Source: Pseudomonadota bacterium (lineage in GTDB: Bacteria > Pseudomonadota > Gammaproteobacteria > Steroidobacterales > Steroidobacteraceae). Taken from it: a DNA stretch of 64,000 nucleotides. Both the position numbers and the translations under genes were made by a program. Under the pieces are notes generated by a model that was not told where the DNA came from, searched no databases, and saw only the letters and a program-made list of their open reading frames with translations. The DNA lies in NCBI GenBank assembly GCA_018241425.1, contig JAFEDU010000003.1:1-64000 (forward strand), written 5' to 3'. Shown here in pieces: positions 36,086 through 44,597 of the stretch; the first letter of the stretch is position 1; each line of letters starts with the position of its first letter.

Positions 36086-39000
36086 CCGCGGCTGATCATG
36101 CGCCTGAGCCAGCCGACGATCGGCGTGGCGGCAACCTCGGGGGGGGTGGCCGCGATCTGCGCCGCCGCCTCCTTGAGCAGTGCGCCGCGGTGCTCCGGAT
36201 CGGCACAGGCCTGCGCGTACAGCGCGCGGGCCAGCTCGTAGTGCAGCCACACGTCGGTCTTGTTGCGCGCCAGGAGCTCGCGCTGGAACTTCAGCACCGG
36301 TGCCAGCAGCGCGCGCGCCTCGGCGTCCCGGCCCTGCCGGGCCTGCGCGGCGGCGAGCCATGCGGTCGCCTCGTTGAGGTCGCGCTGCGTGGTGAGGAGG
36401 CCCGGGGGATCGGAGTTGTGCCGGCGCTCGAGCGCCGCCTTTGCCGCGCTCTCGGCAGCCGGGTAGTCGGCGAGCTCGAGGTCCGCCATGGCGAGGTTTC
36501 CCTGGATCGCGCCCAGCACGCCCTCGCGGGCCTGCCGGTCGGCCTCGCCCTCGACCCTGGCACGATCGAACAGCGTCGCGGCCGCGCGGCCCAGGCGCTG
36601 CGACTGCGCGGCATCACCCTGCATGAGCGCGCTCAGGGCCTGGAGCGCATCGCTCCCCGCCTCGCTCAGCACCGCCCGGGCCGTACCCGGCGGCACCGCC
36701 TTCGCCAGGCGCGCTCCGGCGGCGCGTACCCGCTCGAGCGTCGCGGCAAGACCTGCCGTATCGCCGACCTGTGCCTGGACGCTGCCGAGCGCGCCCAGGA
36801 AGCTCAGGGAGTTGAGGAGGAAGCCGATATTCCCCTCGTGCGCGGCCGCCCGCGCACCCGACTCCGGCGCCCGCGACAGGTATTCAAGGGCACGCTTGAA
36901 GTCCCCGGCTGCGAAAAATGCGTTGCCGATGTTGGAGTCGGTATCGCCGAGGTTGTTGAGCGCCACGACGTTCTCGGGATCGAGCTCCAGCAGTGTGTGC
37001 AGGAGCGCATCGTTGCGTTCGCCGAGCTGTGCCGCGCGCCGCGGGTCGAGGTCCTCGAGGGCGAAGGCCAAGAGTCCGCTGCCGATGATGCCCATCGCGT
37101 GCAGGGCCAGGCGGTTGCCGGGGCGCCGGCGCAGCAGCTGCGTCCCGAGCTCGTAGGCGGCGTCGCCCTCGCGGCGCGCGTCGGCCATGTGGCCAGTGAA
37201 GGCGAGCGCGCCAATGTACCAGCCGGTCGCCTCGAGGTAGAACGCGGTCATGTCGGGGTCGGACATGTCGAGCGCGCCCAGGGACTTCGCCACCTCGCGG
37301 GCCTGTCCCTCGAGCTTCGCCGCCGCGTCGAACTTCTGCAGGTACCAGTAGCCGAAGCCGGTGCGCGTCAGCACGTCGACGTAGGCCGCGCGCGTGGCGC
37401 GGGTCGCCGCGGGAGCCTGCGCCACGGAGCTGATGAGCGCCAGGGACTTGTCGGCAGACTCGATCGCCTTCTGGTCGCCCATGTTGTCGCGCACCTGGAA
37501 CTGCGCGAGGTAGGCGAGCGCCAGGGCCGCGGTGGTGGGCTCAGAGCGGTCGCCGGCGGTTCGCAGGCCGGTGAGAAGCCCGACGGCCTCGTTCACGTCC
37601 TTCAGGGCGTCCTCGGGGTGCCCGAGGGAGCGCAGGGCGCGGGCGTGGTGCACCAGGGCAAGCGCGGCATTGCGCGTGGAGTCCGGGCTCTTGAGCTCCG
37701 GCGGCAGTGCATGGAAGTAGTCGATCTGGCGCTGCGAGAAGTCCCTGAGCACATCGAGGCGCCCGGAGAGCTCGAGCTCGCGCACGAAGTCGTCCGCGAG
37801 ATACGACAGGAGGTGCTCCGACTGCGCGCGGGCGCTCTCGGAGATGCGCTGCGTCTCCCACGCCTGGCGCTCGGCGCGGCGGGCCCGCTCGCTCGAGAAG
37901 TACGCCAGTCCCGCCGCGGCGATGGCGGCGGCGGCGAGCACGGTGCAGACGCCGGCGATCTTGCGGGCGCGCACCAGGGCGGCGCGTGCGGCCTCCTCCC
38001 GGGCGCGCTGGGCGAGGAGCGCCCGCTCGGCGGCCTCGCGCGCGTCGTGGGCCTGGCGCAGGTCGCGGCTCGCCTTGACCACGCCGCACAGCACGTCGTG
38101 CGTGAGCTCGACGCGGCGCACGTCGAGGCGCTCCTCGATGCGCAGCAGGCGCCGGTTGACCAGCAGCGCGAGCGTCGCAGGTCCTGCGCCCACCTCGGCG
38201 AAGCGCTTGAGGAGGCGCTCCTCGGCGACGTTCTCGCGGAACCCCGAGGAGGTGAGCAGGTCGTCCTCGATGATGCGCCGCACGCCCTCGGGCTGGTCGG
38301 CGAGCGAGCGCTCGTAGAAGTTGCTGAGGATGGTGGTGTGGCTGCCGGCGAGCAGGTCCTGGGAGATCTCGCTGCGCCCCTGGGCGATGCGCGCGTCGTT
38401 GAGCTCGCGGCAGATGAGCGACAGGAGCGAGGGCTCTACTTCCGCGTTGGCGAGCTCGGCGCCGCCGGCGACGAAGCGCACGATGGCCGCGGCGACCTCC
38501 TCGGTGACCAGCCCCTGTCCCGGCTTCAGCACCGCCTGCAGCGCCTGCTCCCCGGTCATGGGCGCGAGGCGCAGCCGGTTCTGGGACACCGAGGGCATGA
38601 CCCCCTTGAGGCCCTCGAGCGGGGCCAGGTAGTCCTCGCGCAGCGCGATCAGCACCCGGTAGTCGCTGCGCGCGAAGTCGAACTGGCCGGCGGCGTTCTC
38701 GTCCTCGTCAAACTGCGCCTGCAGCGCCCGCGGCGGCCGGTTCTCGACGAGGTCGGCGAGCTCGCCCACGAAGCGCGCCGCGCGGGCGCGGCCGAACTCG
38801 TCGCTCTGCGCGAGCGTGAAGATCTCTTCGAACTGGTCGAAGATCAGGAGCGGGATGAGCCGCCCGCCGCCCGCATCGCGCAGCACGTCGTCACGGTGGT
38901 GCAGGAACTCCCACAGCGACTCGCCCGCCACCGCCACCCCGGCGCGCGACCAGTTGCCCGACTGCTGCGCGGTGAGGCGGATCGCCTCCTTGATCTGTTC

Positions 39001-39291
39001 CGCGGGCTCGGGGGTGCCGCGCGCGTAGTCGATGCGCACGTACACCGGGCAGTAGCCCTGCGCACGCAGGCGCGGCACGAGGCCGGCGCGCAGGATCGAG
39101 GTCTTTCCCAGGCCCGACTGCCCGAAGAGCACGGTGAGGAGCTTCCGCTGCACGCGCCGGGCGAGCTCGGCGATCTCCGCGTCGCGCCCGAAGAAGTAGG
39201 CGCGGGTCTCCTCCGTGAAGCTCGCAAGGCCGAGCCATGGGTTGCGCGCATCGACGGTGGCCGAGGCGGCCGGGGCGGCGTTTACGTCCAT
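36082..39291 (-). CDS. nSTAND1-type P-loop NTPase with transmembrane segment and TPR region
   Basis: A 1069-residue protein starting at ATG 39291, one base inside the stop of the SIR2-like/TIR gene (TGATG). The N-terminus NPWLGLASFTEETRAYFFGR (17-36) is the typical nSTAND1 lead-in. Walker A is FGQSGLGKTS (56-65) and Walker B is LLIFDQFEEIF (about 148-158). ATPase and helical parts run to about 410. A charged coiled stretch (410-445) leads to one hydrophobic segment (about 445-465). From about 520 to the end there are TPR-like repeats, for example the one with NIGNAFFAAGDFKRALEYL. STAND proteins are NLR-like switches that oligomerise when a sensor binds its target. The partner gene supplies a likely TIR effector. 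Defence or envelope signalling is inferred. Confidence 0.8.
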   Translation of the reverse strand: MDVNAAPAASATVDARNPWLGLASFTEETRAYFFGRDAEIAELARRVQRKLLTVLFGQSGLGKTSILRAGLVPRLRAQGYCPVYVRIDYARGTPEPAEQIKEAIRLTAQQSGNWSRAGVAVAGESLWEFLHHRDDVLRDAGGGRLIPLLIFDQFEEIFTLAQSDEFGRARAARFVGELADLVENRPPRALQAQFDEDENAAGQFDFARSDYRVLIALREDYLAPLEGLKGVMPSVSQNRLRLAPMTGEQALQAVLKPGQGLVTEEVAAAIVRFVAGGAELANAEVEPSLLSLICRELNDARIAQGRSEISQDLLAGSHTTILSNFYERSLADQPEGVRRIIEDDLLTSSGFRENVAEERLLKRFAEVGAGPATLALLVNRRLLRIEERLDVRRVELTHDVLCGVVKASRDLRQAHDAREAAERALLAQRAREEAARAALVRARKIAGVCTVLAAAAIAAAGLAYFSSERARRAERQAWETQRISESARAQSEHLLSYLADDFVRELELSGRLDVLRDFSQRQIDYFHALPPELKSPDSTRNAALALVHHARALRSLGHPEDALKDVNEAVGLLTGLRTAGDRSEPTTAALALAYLAQFQVRDNMGDQKAIESADKSLALISSVAQAPAATRATRAAYVDVLTRTGFGYWYLQKFDAAAKLEGQAREVAKSLGALDMSDPDMTAFYLEATGWYIGALAFTGHMADARREGDAAYELGTQLLRRRPGNRLALHAMGIIGSGLLAFALEDLDPRRAAQLGERNDALLHTLLELDPENVVALNNLGDTDSNIGNAFFAAGDFKRALEYLSRAPESGARAAAHEGNIGFLLNSLSFLGALGSVQAQVGDTAGLAATLERVRAAGARLAKAVPPGTARAVLSEAGSDALQALSALMQGDAAQSQRLGRAAATLFDRARVEGEADRQAREGVLGAIQGNLAMADLELADYPAAESAAKAALERRHNSDPPGLLTTQRDLNEATAWLAAAQARQGRDAEARALLAPVLKFQRELLARNKTDVWLHYELARALYAQACADPEHRGALLKEAAAQIAATPPEVAATPIVGWLRRMISRG

Positions 39292-40673
39292 CAGCGGGCG
39301 CGCGGGACGAGGAAGTCCGCGAGCCGCCGCGCGAACTCCGCGGTCACGTGGCCCCCGGTGAGCTGCGTGAAGTGCAGGGCGCGGAAGCGGTCGGGCACCA
39401 GCGCGGTGCTGGCGTCGGTATCGTCGATGGTCACCGGCAGGATGAAGAGCGCGCCGTCGGCCATGTTGCGGGCGCGGTCGAGGGCATAGCTCCACTCGCG
39501 CCGGAAGTAGCCCTCGAGGCGGCGCTGGGTGTTCGCCGAGACCACCGGGATGAAGTAGGAACAGCGCGCGATGTTGCGCTGGATCTTGCGGTCGTAGTCG
39601 TCCCCGACCTCCAGGCGCTCCATGTCGAACCAGGTGGTGATGCCGGCCGACTCCAGTCCCGCCTTCAGCTGCTGCACCGCCGCCAGGTCCTCGCGCGCGT
39701 AGCTGATGAACACCGCGTTGTCGGGCATCTCGCGCGTCGGCGGCAGGAAGCGGGTCGGGGCCGCGGCCGCAGCGGCCGCCGGCTTGCGTCGCGCCGTCCA
39801 GCGACGCGCCAGCTCCTCGACGAAGCGCTCTGCGCCCACGTACACGCGCGTTCGCAGGCTCACCTGCTGCAGGAAGCTCATGAGGCGGGCGTCCTCGCTC
39901 GAGTGGTCGTCCGCGAGGATCTCGCCCACGTCGCGCGGGTCGGAGAGGCGCTGGCGCTTCGCCATGCGCAGGAACAGGCGCGCCAGCCAGTTGGTGAAGT
40001 TGCTGCCGATGAAGAGCAGGTGGTTGTGCTCGAGCTCGTGGAAGAGCTTCTCCGGCACCAGGTGCTCGCTCTGCAGCGCGCAGATGAACTCCAGCAGGTC
40101 CTCGTCCGAGATCACGTAGGTCGGGGAGGCGGACAGCTTGCCGAAGAGGTGGTAGACCACCGGGCGCTGCAGGCCCTCGCGCTCTGCGGTCAGGTCGACC
40201 ACGCGGTTGGGCGAGTAGGACAGCACCTCCGTGGTCGCGGCCCCGGCGAAGCGCGCCTGGTTGATGGCGCTCTCCAGGAGGTGGTCCGGGGTGGTGGTCA
40301 CGAACAGGTCGAAGTCTTCGATGGCCGCGAGGTACTTCAGCGCCGGCGGGGGCTCGAGGTTCGCATCCTTGATGATGCCGCGCAGCCTCACGTAGGCCTC
40401 CTCGCGCCGCCCGCGGGCGGCGAGGAACTGGCAGACGACGTCGTTCAGGGTGAGCGGCTGCGGCAGCTGCGAGGTGTCGACGCCGAGGCGCGCGGCGAGC
40501 TTCTCGGCCGCCCAGTCATAAAGGAGCCGGGGGCCGCGGTCGGTGCCCACCATGAGGAGCTCGGGGCCCACGATGGGGATGACCCGCTTCTCCTCGATGA
40601 AGCTCAGGAGGTCCTCCCAGGCGTCCTCGTCCAGGTCGGTGCGCGGCAGCGGCATGAGCCCGGTGGCGCTCAT
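39291..40673 (-). CDS. SIR2-like/TIR domain fusion protein
   Basis: A 460-residue protein from ATG 40673, preceded by GAGGGGCGCG. The frame is open to 40808, but no ribosome-binding site is seen there. Residues about 12-280 form a SIR2-like Rossmann domain: VIPIVGPELL (31-40), FVTTTPDHLLE (124-134), VYHLFGKL (173-180) and HLLFIGSNFTNW (218-229). A Pro/Ala linker (about 296-312) leads to a TIR domain: FISYARED (322-329), the TTWFD strand (346-350), RLEVGDDYD (353-361), and the catalytic-type Glu in RREW (E393). TIR domains of this kind cleave NAD+ or make signalling nucleotides. The SIR2 active-site positions look degraded. It is the first gene of a coupled pair with the STAND gene. Confidence 0.82.
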   Translation of the reverse strand: MSATGLMPLPRTDLDEDAWEDLLSFIEEKRVIPIVGPELLMVGTDRGPRLLYDWAAEKLAARLGVDTSQLPQPLTLNDVVCQFLAARGRREEAYVRLRGIIKDANLEPPPALKYLAAIEDFDLFVTTTPDHLLESAINQARFAGAATTEVLSYSPNRVVDLTAEREGLQRPVVYHLFGKLSASPTYVISDEDLLEFICALQSEHLVPEKLFHELEHNHLLFIGSNFTNWLARLFLRMAKRQRLSDPRDVGEILADDHSSEDARLMSFLQQVSLRTRVYVGAERFVEELARRWTARRKPAAAAAAAPTRFLPPTREMPDNAVFISYAREDLAAVQQLKAGLESAGITTWFDMERLEVGDDYDRKIQRNIARCSYFIPVVSANTQRRLEGYFRREWSYALDRARNMADGALFILPVTIDDTDASTALVPDRFRALHFTQLTGGHVTAEFARRLADFLVPRAR

Positions 40674-40847
40674 CGCGCCCCTCGCCACGGACCCGTCCGC
40701 AGCCTTGAGGCCGCGGGTCTCGCGCCTTGAGTGAGGAACCGGTGCGTCATGGAAGGTTGCGGCCGTGCCGCGGCCTGTTATTTGCGGTGGCGCAGGAGTC
40801 TGCCGCATGCGTCCGCGGCGCGCAATTTAACGCCGGTGCGTTGCGGT

Positions 40848-42788
40848 TCAGTGATCGACGGCGACGGTCGCCATCACGCGCCGCCCGAGCTCGGGGGTCA
40901 CCTGGTCCAGGGGCGACAGGTGCAGCCCGCGCGCATCCGTGAGGTTGTCCAGGTCGAGCCTCACCGTCAGCGCCGTGCCCGCAAGATGGGTCTGGTAGCG
41001 CACTCCGGCAGCGAGCGTCGTCAGGGCCGGAAGGTGGATCGCATCGTCACTGGTGGCGACCCGCGAGGACAGGCGGGTGAGCTGCAGCGAGGCGGCGAAG
41101 GGCCGCCAGGCGGGCGGCGCGCAGTCGAGGTTGAGGTTGACGGTGAACGGCACCGGGCCGATCGGGACGGAGCCGGTCGCGCCGGGCTCCGCCAGCGCTC
41201 GCGTGACCTGAGGGTGCAGCCACACGGCACCTGCGACCAGCGTGAAGCCCCCGCCGCCCAGGCTCAGCGAGGATTCCACACCCTCTTCCTTGATCGTCCC
41301 GAGGTCGGCGTAGGTGCCGGCGTCGTCGAGGTTGAAGTAGGGCTTCTGGATCTCGAAGCCGCCCAGGAGGACCGACAGGCCCTCGCGCGGGGCGTAGCGC
41401 AGCCCGAAGTCCGTCTGCCGCGAGCGGGTCGCCGGCGGGGGCTCGCCGCGATTGACTGCCGTCAGGGGCGCAAGCGCGGAGTCCTCCAGTCCCTGCACGT
41501 AGCTGCCGTAGAGGGTGACCTCTGCGCCCGGCTCGAGCGTGAAGTGCGCGTTCGGCAGCCAGGGCGTCGCCCGGCCGCTCTCATCGGGCGATCCCGGGGC
41601 CTCGAGCGTGCGGCGGTAGTGGCTGCGTAGCACCCCGAACCCGAGCGACCCGACCCCGGACCAGCGCTCCTCGTAGAGGAGCCCGGCATCCAGCTGGCGC
41701 GTCACGTCGGTGCTCGGGGCCGTGGTCGCAAAGGCGCGCGGCTGGGTGACCAGCGGCACGTCGATGCTGCGCGTGCCGTAGTCCACCAGCGCATCGCCGC
41801 CGAACTCGCGCTGCGAGGAACGGCCGCGCAGGACGACCTCGAGCGTATGGCGGTGCGCGCCGGCGCCGTACCGGCCCTGCAGGCGCAGCTCGCCGGAGGT
41901 CGAGACCGAGTTGAGCGGCGGCACCACGTCGAGCACGTGGTCGGCGGTGCGGTTCGGCTGCAGCGAGAGGTACTCCTCGTTGAAGTTGTAGGGGTCTTCC
42001 TCGAGGGCGTGGAAGAGCCCGGCCGCGAGGGTCCAGTGCGCGGACAGCGTGTAGTTGGCGAGTGCCCCGTAGATCGTGTTCTTCCAGCCGATGCGGGTGT
42101 AGTCCTGGGCGCCGAGGTCGCGGGACACGAACGCGGGCGGCGCGCTCGTGCCGTCGGTGTAGGCGACCGGGATGATGCGGCGCTGCACGCCCGAGACGAT
42201 CGAGACGAAGGGACGCAGCTCGAAGGCCTTGGCGGGCCGCCAGCGCAGGAACGTGGCGGCGCTGACGTTACCCGCCCGGTAGGCAAGGTCCGGGGAGAAG
42301 TCGTGGTTGCCGACCACGCAGGCGGAGGCATCGAGGTCGCCGGAGATCGCGGTGCGCCCTTCCGCGAGCAGTCCCGTGTCGTTCCAGGAGCCGGCGTTGG
42401 CGACCGCGCTCGCCGCCGTCGTGCCATCGGGGGAGAACAGCGTGACGTCCACGATGCCGGTCGGGGCGGGAAAATCGTACGACTGCGCCGCGATGCCGAC
42501 CCGGAGCGTGACGCTGCTGACGAAGCAGGGGCTCAGGTAGCTGGACGGCAGGTCGAAGTACAGCCCCTCGATGCGCAGGTTACCGGCGGCCTGCGGATCG
42601 AAGCCGCGCGCATCGTTGAGCGAGTAGAGGCCGATGGACTGGTAGCCGGTGGAGGTCCCGAAGGCATCGTTCGCGGCGGTAACCGCGTTCTCATCGGCGC
42701 GCTCTGCCAGTGCAGCGCTGGACAGCAACAGCATTGCGGATCCGGTCAGACCGGCAAGCCTGCGGAGGTTGGGCTCGGGCTTGTTCAA
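40848..42788 (-). CDS. TonB-dependent receptor-like outer-membrane beta-barrel
   Basis: A 646-residue protein with a signal peptide (about 1-28, cut after AALA). The mature start NAVTAANDAFGTS and the SIGLYSLNDARGFDPQAAG/NLRIEGLYFD region look like a shortened plug of siderophore-receptor type; the remainder has alternating strands and ends with a barrel-like VRLDLDNLTD segment and a last strand MATVAVDH. A classic TonB box is not seen and the terminal residue is His rather than Phe. It is probably an outer-membrane transporter with an unusual plug. Confidence 0.75.
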   Translation of the reverse strand: MNKPEPNLRRLAGLTGSAMLLLSSAALAERADENAVTAANDAFGTSTGYQSIGLYSLNDARGFDPQAAGNLRIEGLYFDLPSSYLSPCFVSSVTLRVGIAAQSYDFPAPTGIVDVTLFSPDGTTAASAVANAGSWNDTGLLAEGRTAISGDLDASACVVGNHDFSPDLAYRAGNVSAATFLRWRPAKAFELRPFVSIVSGVQRRIIPVAYTDGTSAPPAFVSRDLGAQDYTRIGWKNTIYGALANYTLSAHWTLAAGLFHALEEDPYNFNEEYLSLQPNRTADHVLDVVPPLNSVSTSGELRLQGRYGAGAHRHTLEVVLRGRSSQREFGGDALVDYGTRSIDVPLVTQPRAFATTAPSTDVTRQLDAGLLYEERWSGVGSLGFGVLRSHYRRTLEAPGSPDESGRATPWLPNAHFTLEPGAEVTLYGSYVQGLEDSALAPLTAVNRGEPPPATRSRQTDFGLRYAPREGLSVLLGGFEIQKPYFNLDDAGTYADLGTIKEEGVESSLSLGGGGFTLVAGAVWLHPQVTRALAEPGATGSVPIGPVPFTVNLNLDCAPPAWRPFAASLQLTRLSSRVATSDDAIHLPALTTLAAGVRYQTHLAGTALTVRLDLDNLTDARGLHLSPLDQVTPELGRRVMATVAVDH

Positions 42789-42843
42789 ACTAACGTGAGG
42801 GGCGACGCCGTGCGCCCGGAAACGGCTGAGGAAGACGGGCCAC

Positions 42844-43101
42844 CTATTTCAGGTGCTCGGTATTGAACCGCGTAGCCTCGGTGGACGGTTCCGCCGCCGC
42901 TATCGCCACCCGAAGGCTCACGGGCAGCCGCCCGGTCGCATAGACGCGCCGATCGTGGCGCCGCAGGCGCTCGTACTCTGCGGCTGAGAGCATGACCATC
43001 CGTGGCCTGCCGTGCGAGTGCACGCAGACCGGTTCGGCCTGCACGATCTGCTGGATGGTGCCAAAACGCCTGGCGACTTCAGGGCTCTTGAATACTCGCA
43101 T
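42844..43101 (-). CDS. Phd/YefM family antitoxin, orphan
   Basis: An 85-residue protein from ATG 43101, preceded by GGAAGG. It has the Phd/YefM pattern: SPEVARRFGTIQQIVQAEPV, HGRPRMVMLSAAEYERL. These proteins bind DNA and neutralise Doc, YoeB or similar toxins. No toxin-sized gene adjoins it on the same strand, so it may be a solitary antitoxin or act as a repressor. An in-frame start at 43158 would add 19 residues without clear support. Confidence 0.8.
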   Translation of the reverse strand: MRVFKSPEVARRFGTIQQIVQAEPVCVHSHGRPRMVMLSAAEYERLRRHDRRVYATGRLPVSLRVAIAAAEPSTEATRFNTEHLK

Positions 43102-43190
43102 CGGGCCTTCCGCGCGGCGGACACTATTACGGAAAATGCGTAATTTCCGCAAATTCAACGGTCAAACCGGGCCGGCATGCCCCCGGCCCG

Positions 43191-44543
43191 CTATTTTCCG
43201 ATGCAGAACCCGCCGAAGATCCGGCCCAGCAGGTCCTCGGTAGTGAAATCCCCCGTGATGCCCGCGAGCGCCTGCTGGGCGGCGCGCAGTTCCTCGGCGA
43301 CCAGCTCGCCGGCGCGGGTCTCGGTGAGCTGACGGGCGGCCTCCTCGGTATGGTGGCGTGCGAGGGAGAGTGCCTCCAGGTGGCGCCGGCGGGCGCTGAC
43401 CGTGCCGCCCTCGGCGCCGGCAAAGCCCATGCACTGCTTCAGGTGCGCGCGCAGCTCGGCCAGCCCCGCCCCGGTGGCGGCCGACACGGTGATCAACGGC
43501 GGTCCGCTCACCGTATCCGCCACTGGGAGTCCGGTGGCGAGGTCGCACTTGTTGAAGACCAGCGTCACCGGCACGTCCTTCGGCAGGCGTGCGCGCTCCT
43601 CGCGATAGGCGTTGGCTGCACGGTCGAGGGCGGCGTCGATGACGAACAGCACGCGGTCGGCGCGCGCCATCTCGGCCTGCGCGCGCCGGATGCCCTCCTC
43701 TTCCACCAGGTCCTGCGCCTCGCGCAGGCCCGCGGTGTCGAGCACGTGCAGCGGCATGCCGTCGATATCGATGCGCTCGCGCAGCACGTCCCGGGTGGTG
43801 CCGGGGACCGGCGTCACGATCGCGGCGTCGTAGCCGGCGAGGCGGTTCATCAGGCTCGACTTGCCGGCGTTCGGGCGCCCGGCGATCACTACCGTCATGC
43901 CCTCACGCAGCAGGCGCCCCTGCCGCGCCGCCTCGAGCACGCCCTCGAAGTGCCCGCGCACGCCCTCGAAGCGGTCGAGGAGCTGGCGGTCGGCAAGGAA
44001 GTCGATCTCCTCTTCCGGGAAGTCGATCGCCGCCTCGACGTAGGTGCGCAGCTCGATCACCGCCTCGGTGAGGCCGCGCACCATGGCCGAGAACTCGCCC
44101 TGCAGCGAGCGCATGGCGGCGCGCGCCGCATCGCGCGAGCCGGCGTCGATGAGGTCGGCGATCGCCTCGGCCTGTGCGAGGTCCAGCTTGTCGTTGAGGA
44201 AGGCGCGCTGCGTGAATTCCCCGGGCAGCGCGCGGCGCGCGCCCAGGGCGACGGCGCGCTCGACGAGGGCCTCCTGCACCACCGGCCCCCCGTGCCCGTG
44301 CAGCTCCAGGACGTGCTCGCCGGTGTAGGAATGCGGCGCGGGGAAGAACAGTGCAAGCCCCGCGTCGATGGGCTCGGCGGCGGTATCGAGGAAGCGCGTG
44401 AAGGTGGCGCGGCGCGCCGGCGGCAGCTCGCCCAGGAGCACCGCGGCGAGCTCGGGCGTTTTCGGTCCCGAGAGCCGCACGATGCCGATCCCGCCCCGCC
44501 CGGGCGGGGTCGCGGCGGCCACGATGGTGTCGGTGCGCCTCAC
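43191..44543 (-). CDS. mnmE: tRNA modification GTPase MnmE
   Basis: Partner of MnmG in U34 tRNA modification. It is 450 residues: N-terminal tetrahydrofolate-binding domain opening TIVAAATPPGRGGIGIVRLSG, GTPase domain with GRPNAGKSSL, DTAGLREAQD and FNKCD motifs, and a C-terminal FCIGK with the catalytic cysteine. It ends the leftward rpmH-rnpA-yidD-yidC-mnmE series and lies 54 bases downstream of yidC. Confidence 0.97.
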   Translation of the reverse strand: MRRTDTIVAAATPPGRGGIGIVRLSGPKTPELAAVLLGELPPARRATFTRFLDTAAEPIDAGLALFFPAPHSYTGEHVLELHGHGGPVVQEALVERAVALGARRALPGEFTQRAFLNDKLDLAQAEAIADLIDAGSRDAARAAMRSLQGEFSAMVRGLTEAVIELRTYVEAAIDFPEEEIDFLADRQLLDRFEGVRGHFEGVLEAARQGRLLREGMTVVIAGRPNAGKSSLMNRLAGYDAAIVTPVPGTTRDVLRERIDIDGMPLHVLDTAGLREAQDLVEEEGIRRAQAEMARADRVLFVIDAALDRAANAYREERARLPKDVPVTLVFNKCDLATGLPVADTVSGPPLITVSAATGAGLAELRAHLKQCMGFAGAEGGTVSARRRHLEALSLARHHTEEAARQLTETRAGELVAEELRAAQQALAGITGDFTTEDLLGRIFGGFCIGK

Positions 44544-44597
44544 GAGCCCCCCTTGCCCCTCAAGGCTACCGCCGCGCGCGCCCGCGCGGGAAGGGCG

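Noticed and set aside
36190..39489. 1099-aa open frame on the plus strand
   Set aside because: Antisense to the STAND gene, with no recognisable motif; the minus-strand reading has a clear P-loop and nSTAND start.
39292..39495. N-terminal extension of the STAND gene to 39495
   Set aside because: The added residues are shadow-like and overlap the TIR coding region; ATG 39291 is coupled to the upstream stop.
39291..40808. Calling the SIR2-like/TIR gene Thoeris
   Set aside because: Thoeris has separate ThsA and ThsB proteins and no STAND partner; here the domains are fused and the SIR2 active site is altered.
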